Assembly (NCBI GenBank): GCA_002842985.1
Contig: PHEQ01000002.1
Location: 62,001-126,000 of the forward strand
Direction: 5' to 3'
Source: Alphaproteobacteria bacterium HGW-Alphaproteobacteria-1
GTDB lineage: Bacteria > Pseudomonadota > Alphaproteobacteria > Rhodobacterales > Rhodobacteraceae
Length of the DNA: 64,000 nt
The position numbers and the translations under genes are program-made. Shown piece after piece: positions 9,162-18,570 of the stretch; positions within the stretch are counted from its first letter, which is position 1, and each line of letters opens with the position of its first letter. The notes beneath the pieces were generated by a model. That model saw nothing but the letters and a program-made list of their open reading frames with translations, had not been told where the DNA came from and did no database searches.

Positions 9162-9917
9162 ATGACGCACCCCCCAACGCCCCCTAAGACAGATGCCGCC
9201 AGATGGCGCGCGCGCGCGCAGGAAGAGGTCGGCTTCTGGTCCAAGTGGATACGAACCGGCGGAATGCGCTGGAAAGAGGGATTCGAGCGCAAAACAGATC
9301 CTGATGCACCGCTAGCACCGTTGGTTGCGCAATTCTTGCCCGAGCTTGATCTGACACCGGGTCAGACACTGGAGATTCTTGATATCGGTTCCGGACCGTT
9401 GAGTTGGGTAGGCACCAGCCATCCTGATTTTGACATCTCGGTCACTGCCGTCGATCCGCTTGCGGAGGAATACAATGCAGAACTTGACCGCCGGGGGGTG
9501 CAAGGTGTCGGGCGGCCCGTCAAGGGCTATTTCGAAACCGCACTCTGGCAGTTCGGACCAGACCGGTTCGACATTGTGTGGTGTGCCAATTCCCTTGACC
9601 ACTCTATCGACCCGGTGATCGGACTTTATAACATCGTGAACCTGTGTCGCGACGGTGGTGGCGTAATCCTGATGTTTCACCCCGATGAGGCCGAGCGGGA
9701 AGAGTATGTCGGCCTGCACCAATGGAACCTCAACATTGAGAGCGAGCGGTTGACGCTTACGCGCAAGGGCCGCCGTTTCGACATGATGAAACTACTCGAT
9801 GGACAGCAGGCCATCCGTGTGCAGACATTGGGCTCCACCGGTAGGGACAAGCCGCGCGTCGTCGTGAGCTTTCGCAAGACTGCTGACTGCAATCTATCCG
9901 AACTTCTGACTGTATAA
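9162..9917 (+). CDS. Class I SAM-dependent methyltransferase
   Basis: A 251-residue protein. Motif I is ILDIGSGPLSWVG, the acidic residue after strand 2 is in TAVDPLA, and motif IV is FDIVWCANSLDHSIDP, giving a standard class I methyltransferase core. The C-terminal half contains RFDMMKLLDG and KPRVVVSFRK. Substrate unknown; a sugar or lipid carrier of the surface polysaccharide is plausible from position. The ATG at 9162 is chosen because AAGGAA (9151-9156) precedes it; an ATG at 9138, abutting the previous stop, would add 8 residues. It shares the lower GC of the preceding methyltransferase and the two look like a pair. Confidence 0.72.
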   Translation: MTHPPTPPKTDAARWRARAQEEVGFWSKWIRTGGMRWKEGFERKTDPDAPLAPLVAQFLPELDLTPGQTLEILDIGSGPLSWVGTSHPDFDISVTAVDPLAEEYNAELDRRGVQGVGRPVKGYFETALWQFGPDRFDIVWCANSLDHSIDPVIGLYNIVNLCRDGGGVILMFHPDEAEREEYVGLHQWNLNIESERLTLTRKGRRFDMMKLLDGQQAIRVQTLGSTGRDKPRVVVSFRKTADCNLSELLTV

Positions 9918-9983
9918 CGGATCGTTGATGGCGGGCTTGTTGATCATGGCAGATCATCACGCGCGTTGTCGCCGCGGTGTGCG

Positions 9984-10709
9984 ATGACATTGCGCCGATT
10001 TCTCATCATCGGTCTGCCGCGCAGTGGCACCACCTATCTGATGACGCTGCTGAACGCCCATCCCGCGATCCATTGCAGCGGCGAGCAGTTCAATCCCTAT
10101 GCCATTGTCGGCATTGGTGACCGCGATGACGACCCCGCGCACCTGCTCGACCGCGACCGCTCTCCGCTAGTGTTCATGCAGCGGTTTTTCGAGACGGCCG
10201 CACCACCAGGCGTCGAACGGGTTGGCTTCAAATACATGCTCGGGCACAACGTGCGCATCCTCAAGCGGCTGGCGGATCACCCGGATATCGACCTCATCCA
10301 TGTCTGGCGCGACAACCGGCTGGCGCAGGTCTCCTCGCTGATCAAGGCCGAGCAAACGCTTCGCTGGGCGCAGTCCCGGCCCGACGACCATATCCACGAA
10401 AAGATCAACGTCGGCCCGCGCAGGATCTGCCAGCGCTGGCACGAAATGGCAAGCATGGACACGCTCTTTGCGCACTGGCTCGACAGTCTGCCCAATCGCC
10501 GCCTGACGCTGGAATACCGTCAGCTTTTCGCGCCGGGCTTCCGCGAGCGGATCACCGGATTTCTGGGTGTTGCGCCCGATCCGGGGATGAAAAGCCCGCT
10601 GGTCAAGCAAAGCCCCGACGACATACTCGCCCGCTTCAAGTATCCAGACCCGATCGCCCGCTACTTCCGCGAAATCGGCTTTGGCCACTGGCTCGACCCG
10701 GAGATCTGA
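9984..10709 (+). CDS. Sulfotransferase family protein
   Basis: A 241-residue PAPS-dependent sulfotransferase-like protein. The 5'-phosphosulfate loop is GLPRSGTTYLMTLL close to the N-terminus, and a 3'-phosphate-binding type segment follows (HVWRDNRLAQVSSLIKAEQ). Such enzymes move sulfate from PAPS to hydroxyl groups of sugars or lipids. In this cluster the likely acceptor is the exported polysaccharide. The ATG at 9984 starts MTLRRFLIIG and places the loop at the usual distance; a TTG at 9966 is less likely. It is separated by 3 bases from the following glycosyltransferase gene. No PAPS synthesis genes are in the window. Confidence 0.8.
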   Translation: MTLRRFLIIGLPRSGTTYLMTLLNAHPAIHCSGEQFNPYAIVGIGDRDDDPAHLLDRDRSPLVFMQRFFETAAPPGVERVGFKYMLGHNVRILKRLADHPDIDLIHVWRDNRLAQVSSLIKAEQTLRWAQSRPDDHIHEKINVGPRRICQRWHEMASMDTLFAHWLDSLPNRRLTLEYRQLFAPGFRERITGFLGVAPDPGMKSPLVKQSPDDILARFKYPDPIARYFREIGFGHWLDPEI

Positions 10710-10712
10710 GCG

Positions 10713-12158
10713 ATGCGCCGCGTGCTCTATGTCAACTGGGTGGATTACCTTGACCCCGAACGGCGCGGCGGGGGCGTCTCGATCTATCAGCGCAACCTGA
10801 TGGCCGAACTGGCCAAGACCCCGGAGACCGAGGCGGTCTTTCTTTCCTCGGGCATCTCCTACGATCTGCGCCCCGGTCCGCCCCGCTGGGAACAGACCCG
10901 CCATGGCCCGGACACGGACCGCGCGCGCCGCTTCGAGATCGTCAATTCCGGTGTCATGGCCCCCGCCCATCACAGTTACGGCGACCCCGCCCAGATCAGC
11001 CACCCCGCGACCGAGGCCACCTTCTTTGATTTCCTGCGCGCGACCGGTCCCTATGATGCCGTGCATTTCAACAATCTCGAAGGACTTCCCGCACCGGTGC
11101 TGCGCCTCAAGGAGACGGCACCGCAAACCCGCGTCCTCTTCATGCTGCACAATTACTACCCGATCTGCCCGCAGGTGAACCTCTGGTATCAGGAACGCCG
11201 CAGTTGCGCCGATTTTGACGGCGGGCGGGCGTGCGTGCATTGCCTGCCGCACCGGCCCGACAGGCGCGTGATCCGCCTTGCCAATGCCGTGGCCTACCGG
11301 CTCAAATGCCTTGGCATCGCGCCGGGGGGGCGGGGGTTCGATCCGCTGTTTCGCTGGGGAATGCGGCTTTTCCAGCGGCTGCGACCGGCGGGGATGGCCG
11401 CCCCTGCCGACAGCGCCGAGACCGCCAGCACCTTCGCCACCCGCCGCCGCGTGATGATCGACACCCTCAACGCCCATTGCGACGCGGTGCTCTGCGTCTC
11501 GGACGCCGTGCGCGCGCTGGCCATCGGCTACGGGATCGCCCCCGAGCGCGCCCGGACCTGCCGCATCGGCACGCGTGAGTCAGAGGCCTTCGCCCGCACC
11601 GCGCCGCGCGGCCCGCTGCCCGGCCCCGACGGCACGCTGACACTGGCCTATCTGGGCTATATGCGCCGCGACAAGGGCTTTTTCTTCCTGCTCGACGCGC
11701 TTGAATCGCTGCCCGCGCCGCTGGCCCGCCGCCTGCGCCTTGTCGTGGCCGCCCGCCGGGGCGAGGCCGAGGCGATGATCCGGCTCGCCGCACTTGGCGA
11801 CCGGCTCGCGGGGCTTACCCATCTTGATGGCTATTCCCATGACGGGCTTGATGCGCTGCTTGCGGGCGTGGATGTGGGGGTGGTGCCGGTGCTCTGGCAC
11901 GACAACCTGCCGCAGGTCGCCATAGAGATGCACGCCCGTCACATCCCGCTGCTGACCTCGGACATGGGCGGCGCGCAGGAATTGGGCAATTGCCCCGAGA
12001 TGGTCTTTGCCGCCGGTGACACAGCGGATTTTCATGCCCGGATCGCGGCACTGCTTGCGGGGCGCATCGACATGGATCGCTATTGGGAACATGCCCGCCC
12101 GCCCGTCACCATGGCCGAGCATATGGCAGCACTTGGCGACCACTACGGCTGGCGCTGA
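10713..12158 (+). CDS. Glycosyltransferase, family 4 / GT-B type
   Basis: A 481-residue GT-B fold glycosyltransferase. The N-terminal half carries the acceptor-domain glycine stretch RRGGGVSIYQRNL and the Cys-containing segment (NLWYQERRSCADF, CVHCLP) common in GT4 proteins. The C-terminal half has LAYLGYMRRDKGFFFLLDAL, a sugar-nucleotide-binding region and VGVVPVLWHDNLPQVAIEMHA with the Glu of the E-x7-E region. Donor and acceptor are unknown. It is translationally close to the sulfotransferase (3-base gap) and converges with the very large glycosyltransferase gene, stops only 3 bases apart. Cytoplasmic or membrane-associated. Confidence 0.85.
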   Translation: MRRVLYVNWVDYLDPERRGGGVSIYQRNLMAELAKTPETEAVFLSSGISYDLRPGPPRWEQTRHGPDTDRARRFEIVNSGVMAPAHHSYGDPAQISHPATEATFFDFLRATGPYDAVHFNNLEGLPAPVLRLKETAPQTRVLFMLHNYYPICPQVNLWYQERRSCADFDGGRACVHCLPHRPDRRVIRLANAVAYRLKCLGIAPGGRGFDPLFRWGMRLFQRLRPAGMAAPADSAETASTFATRRRVMIDTLNAHCDAVLCVSDAVRALAIGYGIAPERARTCRIGTRESEAFARTAPRGPLPGPDGTLTLAYLGYMRRDKGFFFLLDALESLPAPLARRLRLVVAARRGEAEAMIRLAALGDRLAGLTHLDGYSHDGLDALLAGVDVGVVPVLWHDNLPQVAIEMHARHIPLLTSDMGGAQELGNCPEMVFAAGDTADFHARIAALLAGRIDMDRYWEHARPPVTMAEHMAALGDHYGWR

Positions 12159-12161
12159 TCC

Positions 12162-15100
12162 TCAGCCGAGCCGCGCCGCGACAAATGGCACCTCGTGCCA
12201 GGGCAGCGATACGCCCGGATCGTGGATCACGCGGCGCCCCTCGCTGACAAGCGCGAGATAGCGGCGGTATTCCTCGGCATTGCCCCAATGCTGGCCGCGC
12301 GCGACCTCGGCCTCGGCCTTGCGCCGGAACTCGGCGTTATACTTGAAATGGCCAAGGATCAGTTCACGCCGCGCCAAGCGCACATCGCCCACGAAATGCA
12401 ACCCGGCCGAAAGCCGCATGAACGGGTGATACCGCAAGAGCGCGATCTTCTGCGCCACGAACATCTCGGGCCGCGCATCGGGAATGAGCCGATGGCGCAG
12501 CGCCGAGGTCCAGGTCGGCTGATCCGAGAACGGCCCGCGCATGGGCGTTGAGCGCAGGAACGGCGTGCGCTCGGCAAATCCCGCCTCCGCGAAGGGATCG
12601 CCCGAGGCGAAATCGGCGCCCTCCAGCGGCCCTTCGGGATACATGTCGAGCATGAAGAGCCGTGCCGCATCGGCCCCCTCGAACGCAGGGGAGGCCAGCA
12701 GGTCTTGCAGGCTTTGACGCCGTTCGGTCTGCCACACCAGAAGCTCGTCGGCATCGGCCGCGAGCGACCATTTGCCTTGCCGGAACTCGGCCAGCATGGC
12801 CTGTTGCCAGGCCACACCCCAGGCCGCGCGCCGGTAATCGGTATCGACCGAGAAAAGCGTCACATCGGGCTGTTCGGCGAGATATTCCAACGTGCCGTCA
12901 TCCGAGCCGTTATCGGCGATCACGAATTGCTCGACGCCCAGACCGCGATAATGCCGCAGGAAATGCGGCAACAGAAACATCTCGTTGCGCATCACCGACA
13001 CCACCGCGACCGGAGCCGCGCGCGCCCCCTCTGCGCTCGCCTCCGAGGAGATGAGATCGAGCGCATTGCTTTGCGCCCCGAGACGCGCCGCCTGAAAACC
13101 CGGCCAGATCTTTTTCGGCCAGAGCGCCGGGCTTGCCAGCCGCGCAAGCGCCGGGGCCTGATCCTCGACACTGTCGAGATGGACCATCTGCACCGGCATG
13201 GCGCTGCTGGCCAGGAACCCGTTATGCCAGGACGACACGGGCCGCGCCCCGGCATGGCTGCGGCGACGCACCGCCGTATAATATCCGTCCTCCGCCACCG
13301 CGATGCCGCGCAGCGCCAGCAGATCGCCGATCAGCTTGTCCTCCATAAAGGACAGCCGTTCAAGCAATCGGCCTTCGGTGCTTTGCAGCGCGGCAAGCAC
13401 CTCTGCCATGGCGCGGCGGCTGAGCGCATAGCCCGACCCGCCATCGGCATAGCTTGACGGCTCGGGCGACTTGTCAAAAGCAACGCGCGCCCGATGCGAG
13501 GTCGATTTGTCCTGATGCCAGCGCCGGTCCATCTGACCGGGGACAAGCGAGAGCTTGCGCCCGTAATAATCGAACCGGCGGTAGTTGAGCGCACGAAAGA
13601 ATTCCGGCGCGTTCAAAAAGCAATCGTCGTCGATCTTGAGCATGTGGCCAAAATCGGTCTCTTGGTGCACCCAGCGGATCGCGGCGAGGGTCTTTTGTGG
13701 CAACCCCTCGTAATCGTCCGGCGCATCAAGCCGCAGCACATCGCCTTGCAGCCGGCCATCGCCGCCGCCGGTGACAAAGACATGGGCGATCCCCATCTCG
13801 TCGAGCAGGCGCAGCCACCCCGCGCGCAGCGCCGGGGCGCGGGTTTGAAGATAGGGCGCGCAGGTAAAGATCACCACAAGCGTATCATAGAGCGGATGCG
13901 CCGGGTCGAGCGCCGCACAACGGGGCGGCAAGGGCGCGCCCGGTCCGAGCGCGTTCAGCAGCGGCTCCGAACCGGGTATCCGCGCGGCGCGCAACCGCGC
14001 CGCCCCCTGCCGCACCGACGGGGCCGCAGCCCGCGCCGCGCGCTCGGCCTCGGGCAGATCGTCCAGTCGCACAGCGAGCCAGTCCAGACCCTCGGCACGC
14101 AAGGCGCCATCCTTCAGCCCGGCCACCAGCGACAGGCCCAGCCCTAGGCCAAGATACTGATCTCGGGCCCCGGCGATCAGGTCGAGCCGATCGAAGAGCG
14201 GGCGCGCCTCGCCTGTGTCGGGCGCGGCCAGCGCCGCCTCGATCATCTGCGCACAGGCGTGCTGCAACGCTGCGTGACGGGGCGGGGGTACCTCTGGATA
14301 GAGCATGGGCAGTGCCGCGCGCAGGTCCGCCATCTCTGCCTCGGGGACATCGCCCGCGCCGGGGCGCGCCCATGCGCGCACCGGCTCGCCCGGCACCGCA
14401 CAGCCCATCTCGCGCGCAACACGCGGCGCATCGGCGTTGCCCGCCGCCTCGAACAGGCGCAGCGCCTCGTCAAACCCGCCGCGCGCCTGCTCCACCTGCC
14501 GAAACGCCGCCCGCGCCTCTGCCAGACGCGGCGGAAGATCGGCCACGCCCTGCGCCTCTACCGCCTCCCAGAACAGCCGCGACAGCCCATAGGCGCGGAC
14601 GCAGAACGCCTCGAAATCCGCAGCCAGGTAACGGCTCATCAGCGCCCGCTGGCCCAGCAGGGAGACGGCGGCGCGGGTCAACTCACGGCAATGCGCCCGG
14701 CCCCATGGATCGGTCAGGCGGCGCGTGACAAACTCGATATATCCGTAAATCAGCGACTCGCGCCGGTCCGGGTCCACCCTTCGCGCGCGCAGCGCGTGAC
14801 GCGCCACATGCGCGATGCAGGACGTGGGCAGCCACGCCTCTCCGGACGGCACCAGCGACCAGAGCATGTCATGCACCGCGTCGCCGCGCCCCTCGGCCAG
14901 CAGGACCGGCAGGAGCGCCGCGCGGCTCCACGGATCGCTCGGCAGCGGCGCATCTGGCAGCCCCGCCTCACGCGCCATGCCCAGCGCGCCGTCGAAATCC
15001 GCGCCGTCATGCGCCTCGGCGGCCAGCGCCGTCACCAACCCAAGACACAGCGCGCGCCGCTCTTTGGCGGGCACCGCCAGGCCGGGCAGCACGTCGCGCG

Positions 15101-17777
15101 CATCCGGGGCGGGGGTGGCGCTCATGGCCTCGGCAAAGCGGGCAAGCGCGCGCGCCGCCTCGCGCCCGGCCTCGGGTGTCGGCTCCGGGACGGGCGCAAG
15201 CCCGAGCGCCCCGGCCATACCGAAATGCGCGGCCAGCGCCCGCGCGCGCGCCTGCCCCTCGGACGAGAGCAGGGGCGCAAACCCGCCCTGCACGAGATGC
15301 TCCAGCACCAGAAGGCTGCGCGGCATGTCCGCCGGCTCAAGCCGGTGCGCCAGCGCCGCATCGAGCCGCACCGCCATCTGCGCGCGCGTTATCCGCAAGG
15401 ACCCGCGCGCCGGATCATCCGCGACGATATCGAGCGTCGCGCCCTCCGGCACATCTGCCCAGAGCCAACCCGGCAGAGGCGCCAGCCCGCCCGGCACGCC
15501 CGCCGACGCGATCACGGGCAACGGTGCCTCATCCGGTCCCGCCCGCAGACCCCCAACCCCCTCCGGCACACGCAAGAGCCAACCCTCGTCGAGCACCAGC
15601 CCCTTGCCCGACCAGCCCGACACCACATCGAGCAGCGTGATCGGGCCCTGACACTCCAGAACGGAAATCCCGCCCAGACCGCCGAACCGCGCCCCTGCCT
15701 CGACCCGCACCACCGGCGCACCATCCAGCGTCACCGTCACGTCCCTGCCCGTCAGCCGGATAACCCCCTCCACCACACGCGGCCCGAGCGGCACATCCTG
15801 CGCGATCTCCGCACGCCAGTGCCCCGCCGCATCGCGATCATTCAGCACAGCCCGCCGTTCATCGCGGCGCAACGACAGGTGAAACGGGATCGCAATGCGA
15901 TCCCCTGCGTAAAACGACAGGTTGGCGAACGGATCCGCCGCCAGATCGGCCCTGAACCGGAGCCAGCCCGTGCCATCAAGCGCAAAAGGCCGAAGCGCCT
16001 CACGCGCCACAGGCGGCGGTGCTGCGGGCGGCGCGGGCTTGTCAAGCCGCGCAAGCAGCGAACGCGGGACCGCGCCGGGATCGAGCAGCGACACCAGCCG
16101 CGCGGGCACATCGGCATCGGCCCCGGCAGGCGGTGCGCTGTGCCGCCCATAGCCGCGTCGAACCCCGCCGATCAGCGCCGCGAGCATCGCGTGCCGCCGC
16201 TCCGGCTGCCAGTGTTGCCAGAGCGCGCGCAGGAACAGCCGCCGCTCCCAGCCCTTGGGCAGCCGCGCGCGCGCGGCTGCGGGCAGAGCCGCGATGCAGG
16301 CGTCGTGATCGGCCAGGAAATCCGCCGCCATTCGGTCCGCCGTCGTCGCCTCGAACATGGCACCGGGCAGGCTGACCACGCTCTCGGCCATCAGGCTGGC
16401 CCCGAGGCAAAGTGCTATGCCCCCGGCATCGGCAAGGCGCAGATCATGCGACCGGATCAACGCCCCCCGGATCATGTGCGCCGCCAGCGGCGCGCGCCGC
16501 GCCAGCGCCGAATCGGGGGCAAAGCGCCCGCCCTCGGGGGCCGCCTCACCGATCACGCCCAGATCGCCCCCCGCCTCCAGAAGCGCGCGCGCCTGCGCGT
16601 GCAGGACATGCGGATCGGGCCGCGCGCCCGCGTCGAGAACGATCACCAGCGCGCCCCGCGCGGCCCCCAGCCCCTTCGCCGCCGGAACCGCCCGGATATG
16701 CGGTGCCGCGCCAAGCGCCGTCGCATCCTCCGGGCGCGGGCAAAGGATCAGCACCTCCTGCCCCAGCGCCGCCCCCCCGGCCAGCGCGTCAAGCGTGACC
16801 AAGAGCGCCCCGGCCCCTGTCCCGTCCCAGCGGATTACGACCGAGAGCGGCGGACGCCCCGCCATTTCCTCGCGCCAGCAGGCGCAGGCCCCGTGCCGCG
16901 CGATTCCCGCCCGGTCGAGAAACGCCGCCGCCGCCTGTGCGAATCGCGCGCGACGCTCCGGCGCGGCAAGCACGCCCGCGCGTTCGGCGATCAGGCGATG
17001 GCAAAGCGTGCCCAGCGCCACCTCTGCGCCGTCGTGCGGCCCCTTTGCCATGATCGCGCCCGCGCGCTCCAGCACCGGGAACTGCTCGAACACCCGATCG
17101 TCATCGCGGCCCGTGATCTGCCCCGCGCGCCCCTGCGTTTGCAGATAGAGCGGCTCTGGCAGGTGGATCAGGTGATCGGTGCGCGCGGCAGCCCGCAGGA
17201 AAAACCCGTGATCCTCGAACCATGTCCCCTCGTCAAAGCGCAGCCCCTCGACGAGCGACCGGCGATAGAGCTTGTTCCAGGCCGAGGGGAAATGCGCGAC
17301 CACATCCGGCCAGCCCGCAAAGTCATGACGCCGCAGCCCGACATGCGCGCCGGGGTCTGGCGCGGTGTGAATCCCCGAATGGGTCGCGCCAGTGCCGTCG
17401 GCAAAGACGTAGCGCAGGGCGCAGGCCACCCAGTCGCCACCCGTCTCCTCGAGCGCCCCGAGCATCCGCCCGAGGAAATCCGGCATCACCCGGTCATCAC
17501 CATCGACGAAGGCGATGAACTCTCCGCGCGCCTCGGCCAGTCCCGCATTGCGCGCCGCCGACAGCCCGGCATGGGACTGGCCCAGCAGGCGGAACCGCGC
17601 ATCGCCCGCCATCGCCTCGCGCGCGCGCGCGGCACTCGCGTCGGCGGAGCCGTCATCGACCACGATCACCTCGAAATCCTCAAGGGTCTGGACACGGAGG
17701 CTCCTGAGGCAGGCCGCAACATGGGCTTCCACGTCATGAACCGGAACGATCACCGAGATGAGGGGGGCGCGGGCCAT
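12162..17777 (-). CDS. Giant multi-domain glycosyltransferase (GT2 - GT2-like - beta domain - helical - GT31-like - GT92-like)
   Basis: An 1,871-residue protein. Residues 6-220 form a GT2 domain (SVIVPVHD, VVDDGSAD, DGDD at 92-95). Residues 309-520 resemble a second GT2 core in which the DXD is not evident (VLDAGARPD), so it may be inactive. Residues 596-720 look like a beta-sandwich (LSFYAGDRIAIPFHLSL, VTLDGAPVV), perhaps carbohydrate-binding. About 810-1280 is Ala-rich and helical. Residues 1296-1540 resemble a GT31-type galactosyltransferase (KIDDDCF with DDD at 1383-1385, YADGGSGYALSR, MEDKLIGDLL). Residues 1589-1865 resemble a GT92/Glyco_tranf_2_4 domain (VMRNEMFLLPHF, DNGSDDGT, AADADELLVW). 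The ATG at 17777 has AAAGG upstream. No signal peptide. Probably adds several sugars in series; linkages unknown. Confidence 0.8.
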   Translation of the reverse strand: MARAPLISVIVPVHDVEAHVAACLRSLRVQTLEDFEVIVVDDGSADASAARAREAMAGDARFRLLGQSHAGLSAARNAGLAEARGEFIAFVDGDDRVMPDFLGRMLGALEETGGDWVACALRYVFADGTGATHSGIHTAPDPGAHVGLRRHDFAGWPDVVAHFPSAWNKLYRRSLVEGLRFDEGTWFEDHGFFLRAAARTDHLIHLPEPLYLQTQGRAGQITGRDDDRVFEQFPVLERAGAIMAKGPHDGAEVALGTLCHRLIAERAGVLAAPERRARFAQAAAAFLDRAGIARHGACACWREEMAGRPPLSVVIRWDGTGAGALLVTLDALAGGAALGQEVLILCPRPEDATALGAAPHIRAVPAAKGLGAARGALVIVLDAGARPDPHVLHAQARALLEAGGDLGVIGEAAPEGGRFAPDSALARRAPLAAHMIRGALIRSHDLRLADAGGIALCLGASLMAESVVSLPGAMFEATTADRMAADFLADHDACIAALPAAARARLPKGWERRLFLRALWQHWQPERRHAMLAALIGGVRRGYGRHSAPPAGADADVPARLVSLLDPGAVPRSLLARLDKPAPPAAPPPVAREALRPFALDGTGWLRFRADLAADPFANLSFYAGDRIAIPFHLSLRRDERRAVLNDRDAAGHWRAEIAQDVPLGPRVVEGVIRLTGRDVTVTLDGAPVVRVEAGARFGGLGGISVLECQGPITLLDVVSGWSGKGLVLDEGWLLRVPEGVGGLRAGPDEAPLPVIASAGVPGGLAPLPGWLWADVPEGATLDIVADDPARGSLRITRAQMAVRLDAALAHRLEPADMPRSLLVLEHLVQGGFAPLLSSEGQARARALAAHFGMAGALGLAPVPEPTPEAGREAARALARFAEAMSATPAPDARDVLPGLAVPAKERRALCLGLVTALAAEAHDGADFDGALGMAREAGLPDAPLPSDPWSRAALLPVLLAEGRGDAVHDMLWSLVPSGEAWLPTSCIAHVARHALRARRVDPDRRESLIYGYIEFVTRRLTDPWGRAHCRELTRAAVSLLGQRALMSRYLAADFEAFCVRAYGLSRLFWEAVEAQGVADLPPRLAEARAAFRQVEQARGGFDEALRLFEAAGNADAPRVAREMGCAVPGEPVRAWARPGAGDVPEAEMADLRAALPMLYPEVPPPRHAALQHACAQMIEAALAAPDTGEARPLFDRLDLIAGARDQYLGLGLGLSLVAGLKDGALRAEGLDWLAVRLDDLPEAERAARAAAPSVRQGAARLRAARIPGSEPLLNALGPGAPLPPRCAALDPAHPLYDTLVVIFTCAPYLQTRAPALRAGWLRLLDEMGIAHVFVTGGGDGRLQGDVLRLDAPDDYEGLPQKTLAAIRWVHQETDFGHMLKIDDDCFLNAPEFFRALNYRRFDYYGRKLSLVPGQMDRRWHQDKSTSHRARVAFDKSPEPSSYADGGSGYALSRRAMAEVLAALQSTEGRLLERLSFMEDKLIGDLLALRGIAVAEDGYYTAVRRRSHAGARPVSSWHNGFLASSAMPVQMVHLDSVEDQAPALARLASPALWPKKIWPGFQAARLGAQSNALDLISSEASAEGARAAPVAVVSVMRNEMFLLPHFLRHYRGLGVEQFVIADNGSDDGTLEYLAEQPDVTLFSVDTDYRRAAWGVAWQQAMLAEFRQGKWSLAADADELLVWQTERRQSLQDLLASPAFEGADAARLFMLDMYPEGPLEGADFASGDPFAEAGFAERTPFLRSTPMRGPFSDQPTWTSALRHRLIPDARPEMFVAQKIALLRYHPFMRLSAGLHFVGDVRLARRELILGHFKYNAEFRRKAEAEVARGQHWGNAEEYRRYLALVSEGRRVIHDPGVSLPWHEVPFVAARLG

Positions 17778-17908
17778 GGCAACCTTTGTCTGAACGGTCT
17801 GCACCCGATGCTTGTCCCGCAGCAATGCCGCCAAGTAAACCCCCGCGTCATGTCGCGATCTGGTATCGGTCCGGGCGTTGCGTTATCTACGGTGCGGGAG
17901 GCGCGCCA

Positions 17909-18568
17909 ATGCTGATCGGGATCGAGCGGAAATTCGTCTTCGTGGCCAATACCAAGACCGCCTCGACCTCGATCGAGACGGCGTTGGAACCAGTGTCCGA
18001 GATCGCCTTCAAAGGCACGCCGCAGCGCAAGCACATCACCCTGCACGCGGCCATCGAGGCACATCCCGAGATTTTCGCGCAGCCCGGCCAGTGGCCGCGC
18101 TTTTTCTTCAAGTTCGGGGTGATGCGCGACCCGCTCGACTGGATCGGTTCGTGGTTCCGCTATCGCAAGTCCAACAAGGTCGACAGCCCCCTGCCCCTCG
18201 AGATGAGCTTTGCCGAGTTCTGGCAGCAAAAGGACTGGAATTTTCTCCGCGCGGACGGGCGGCCCTACCTGCAACGCGACATGTTCTGCGGCCCGCAGGG
18301 CAAGGTCCTGGCCGATGTGATCCTTCCCTATCATCGCCTCGCCACGATGTTTTCACGCATCTGTGACGGGCTCGGCGTAGCACGCCCGCTGCCGCGCGAG
18401 AACGTGTCGAAGGCGCGCGAGACGGGACCGGTTCCACCCGATCTCGCCGAGGAGCTGCGCGCCTTCTATGCAGAGGATTACGCGCTCTGGGACCGGCTCG
18501 ACGCGATCAACGCCGGCGGCATGGCGTGGCTTGCCGCGCGCGACACCGGGGCGCCGCGCGCGGGCTAG
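17909..18568 (+). CDS. Sulfotransferase family 2-like protein
   Basis: A 219-residue protein with an N-terminal phosphosulfate-loop-like segment (FVFVANTKTASTSIE), followed by FFKFGVMRDPLDWIGSWFRYRK, where the Arg/Ser region would contact the 3'-phosphate of PAPS. This is the layout of carbohydrate sulfotransferases of the Sulfotransfer_2 group. The start ATG at 17909 is supported by GGGAGG at 17896-17901. It is divergent from the giant glycosyltransferase (131 bases between) and converges with the RTX gene. With the sulfotransferase at 9984 it is the second candidate for sulfation of the cluster's product. Confidence 0.75.
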   Translation: MLIGIERKFVFVANTKTASTSIETALEPVSEIAFKGTPQRKHITLHAAIEAHPEIFAQPGQWPRFFFKFGVMRDPLDWIGSWFRYRKSNKVDSPLPLEMSFAEFWQQKDWNFLRADGRPYLQRDMFCGPQGKVLADVILPYHRLATMFSRICDGLGVARPLPRENVSKARETGPVPPDLAEELRAFYAEDYALWDRLDAINAGGMAWLAARDTGAPRAG

Positions 18569-18570
18569 GA

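Noticed and set aside
14259..17915. Very long open frame (over 1,200 codons) on the plus strand opposite the giant glycosyltransferase gene
   Set aside because: High-GC codon bias of the minus-strand gene keeps the mirror frame open. Its translation is Arg/Pro-rich without domain motifs, while the minus strand shows clear glycosyltransferase motifs.
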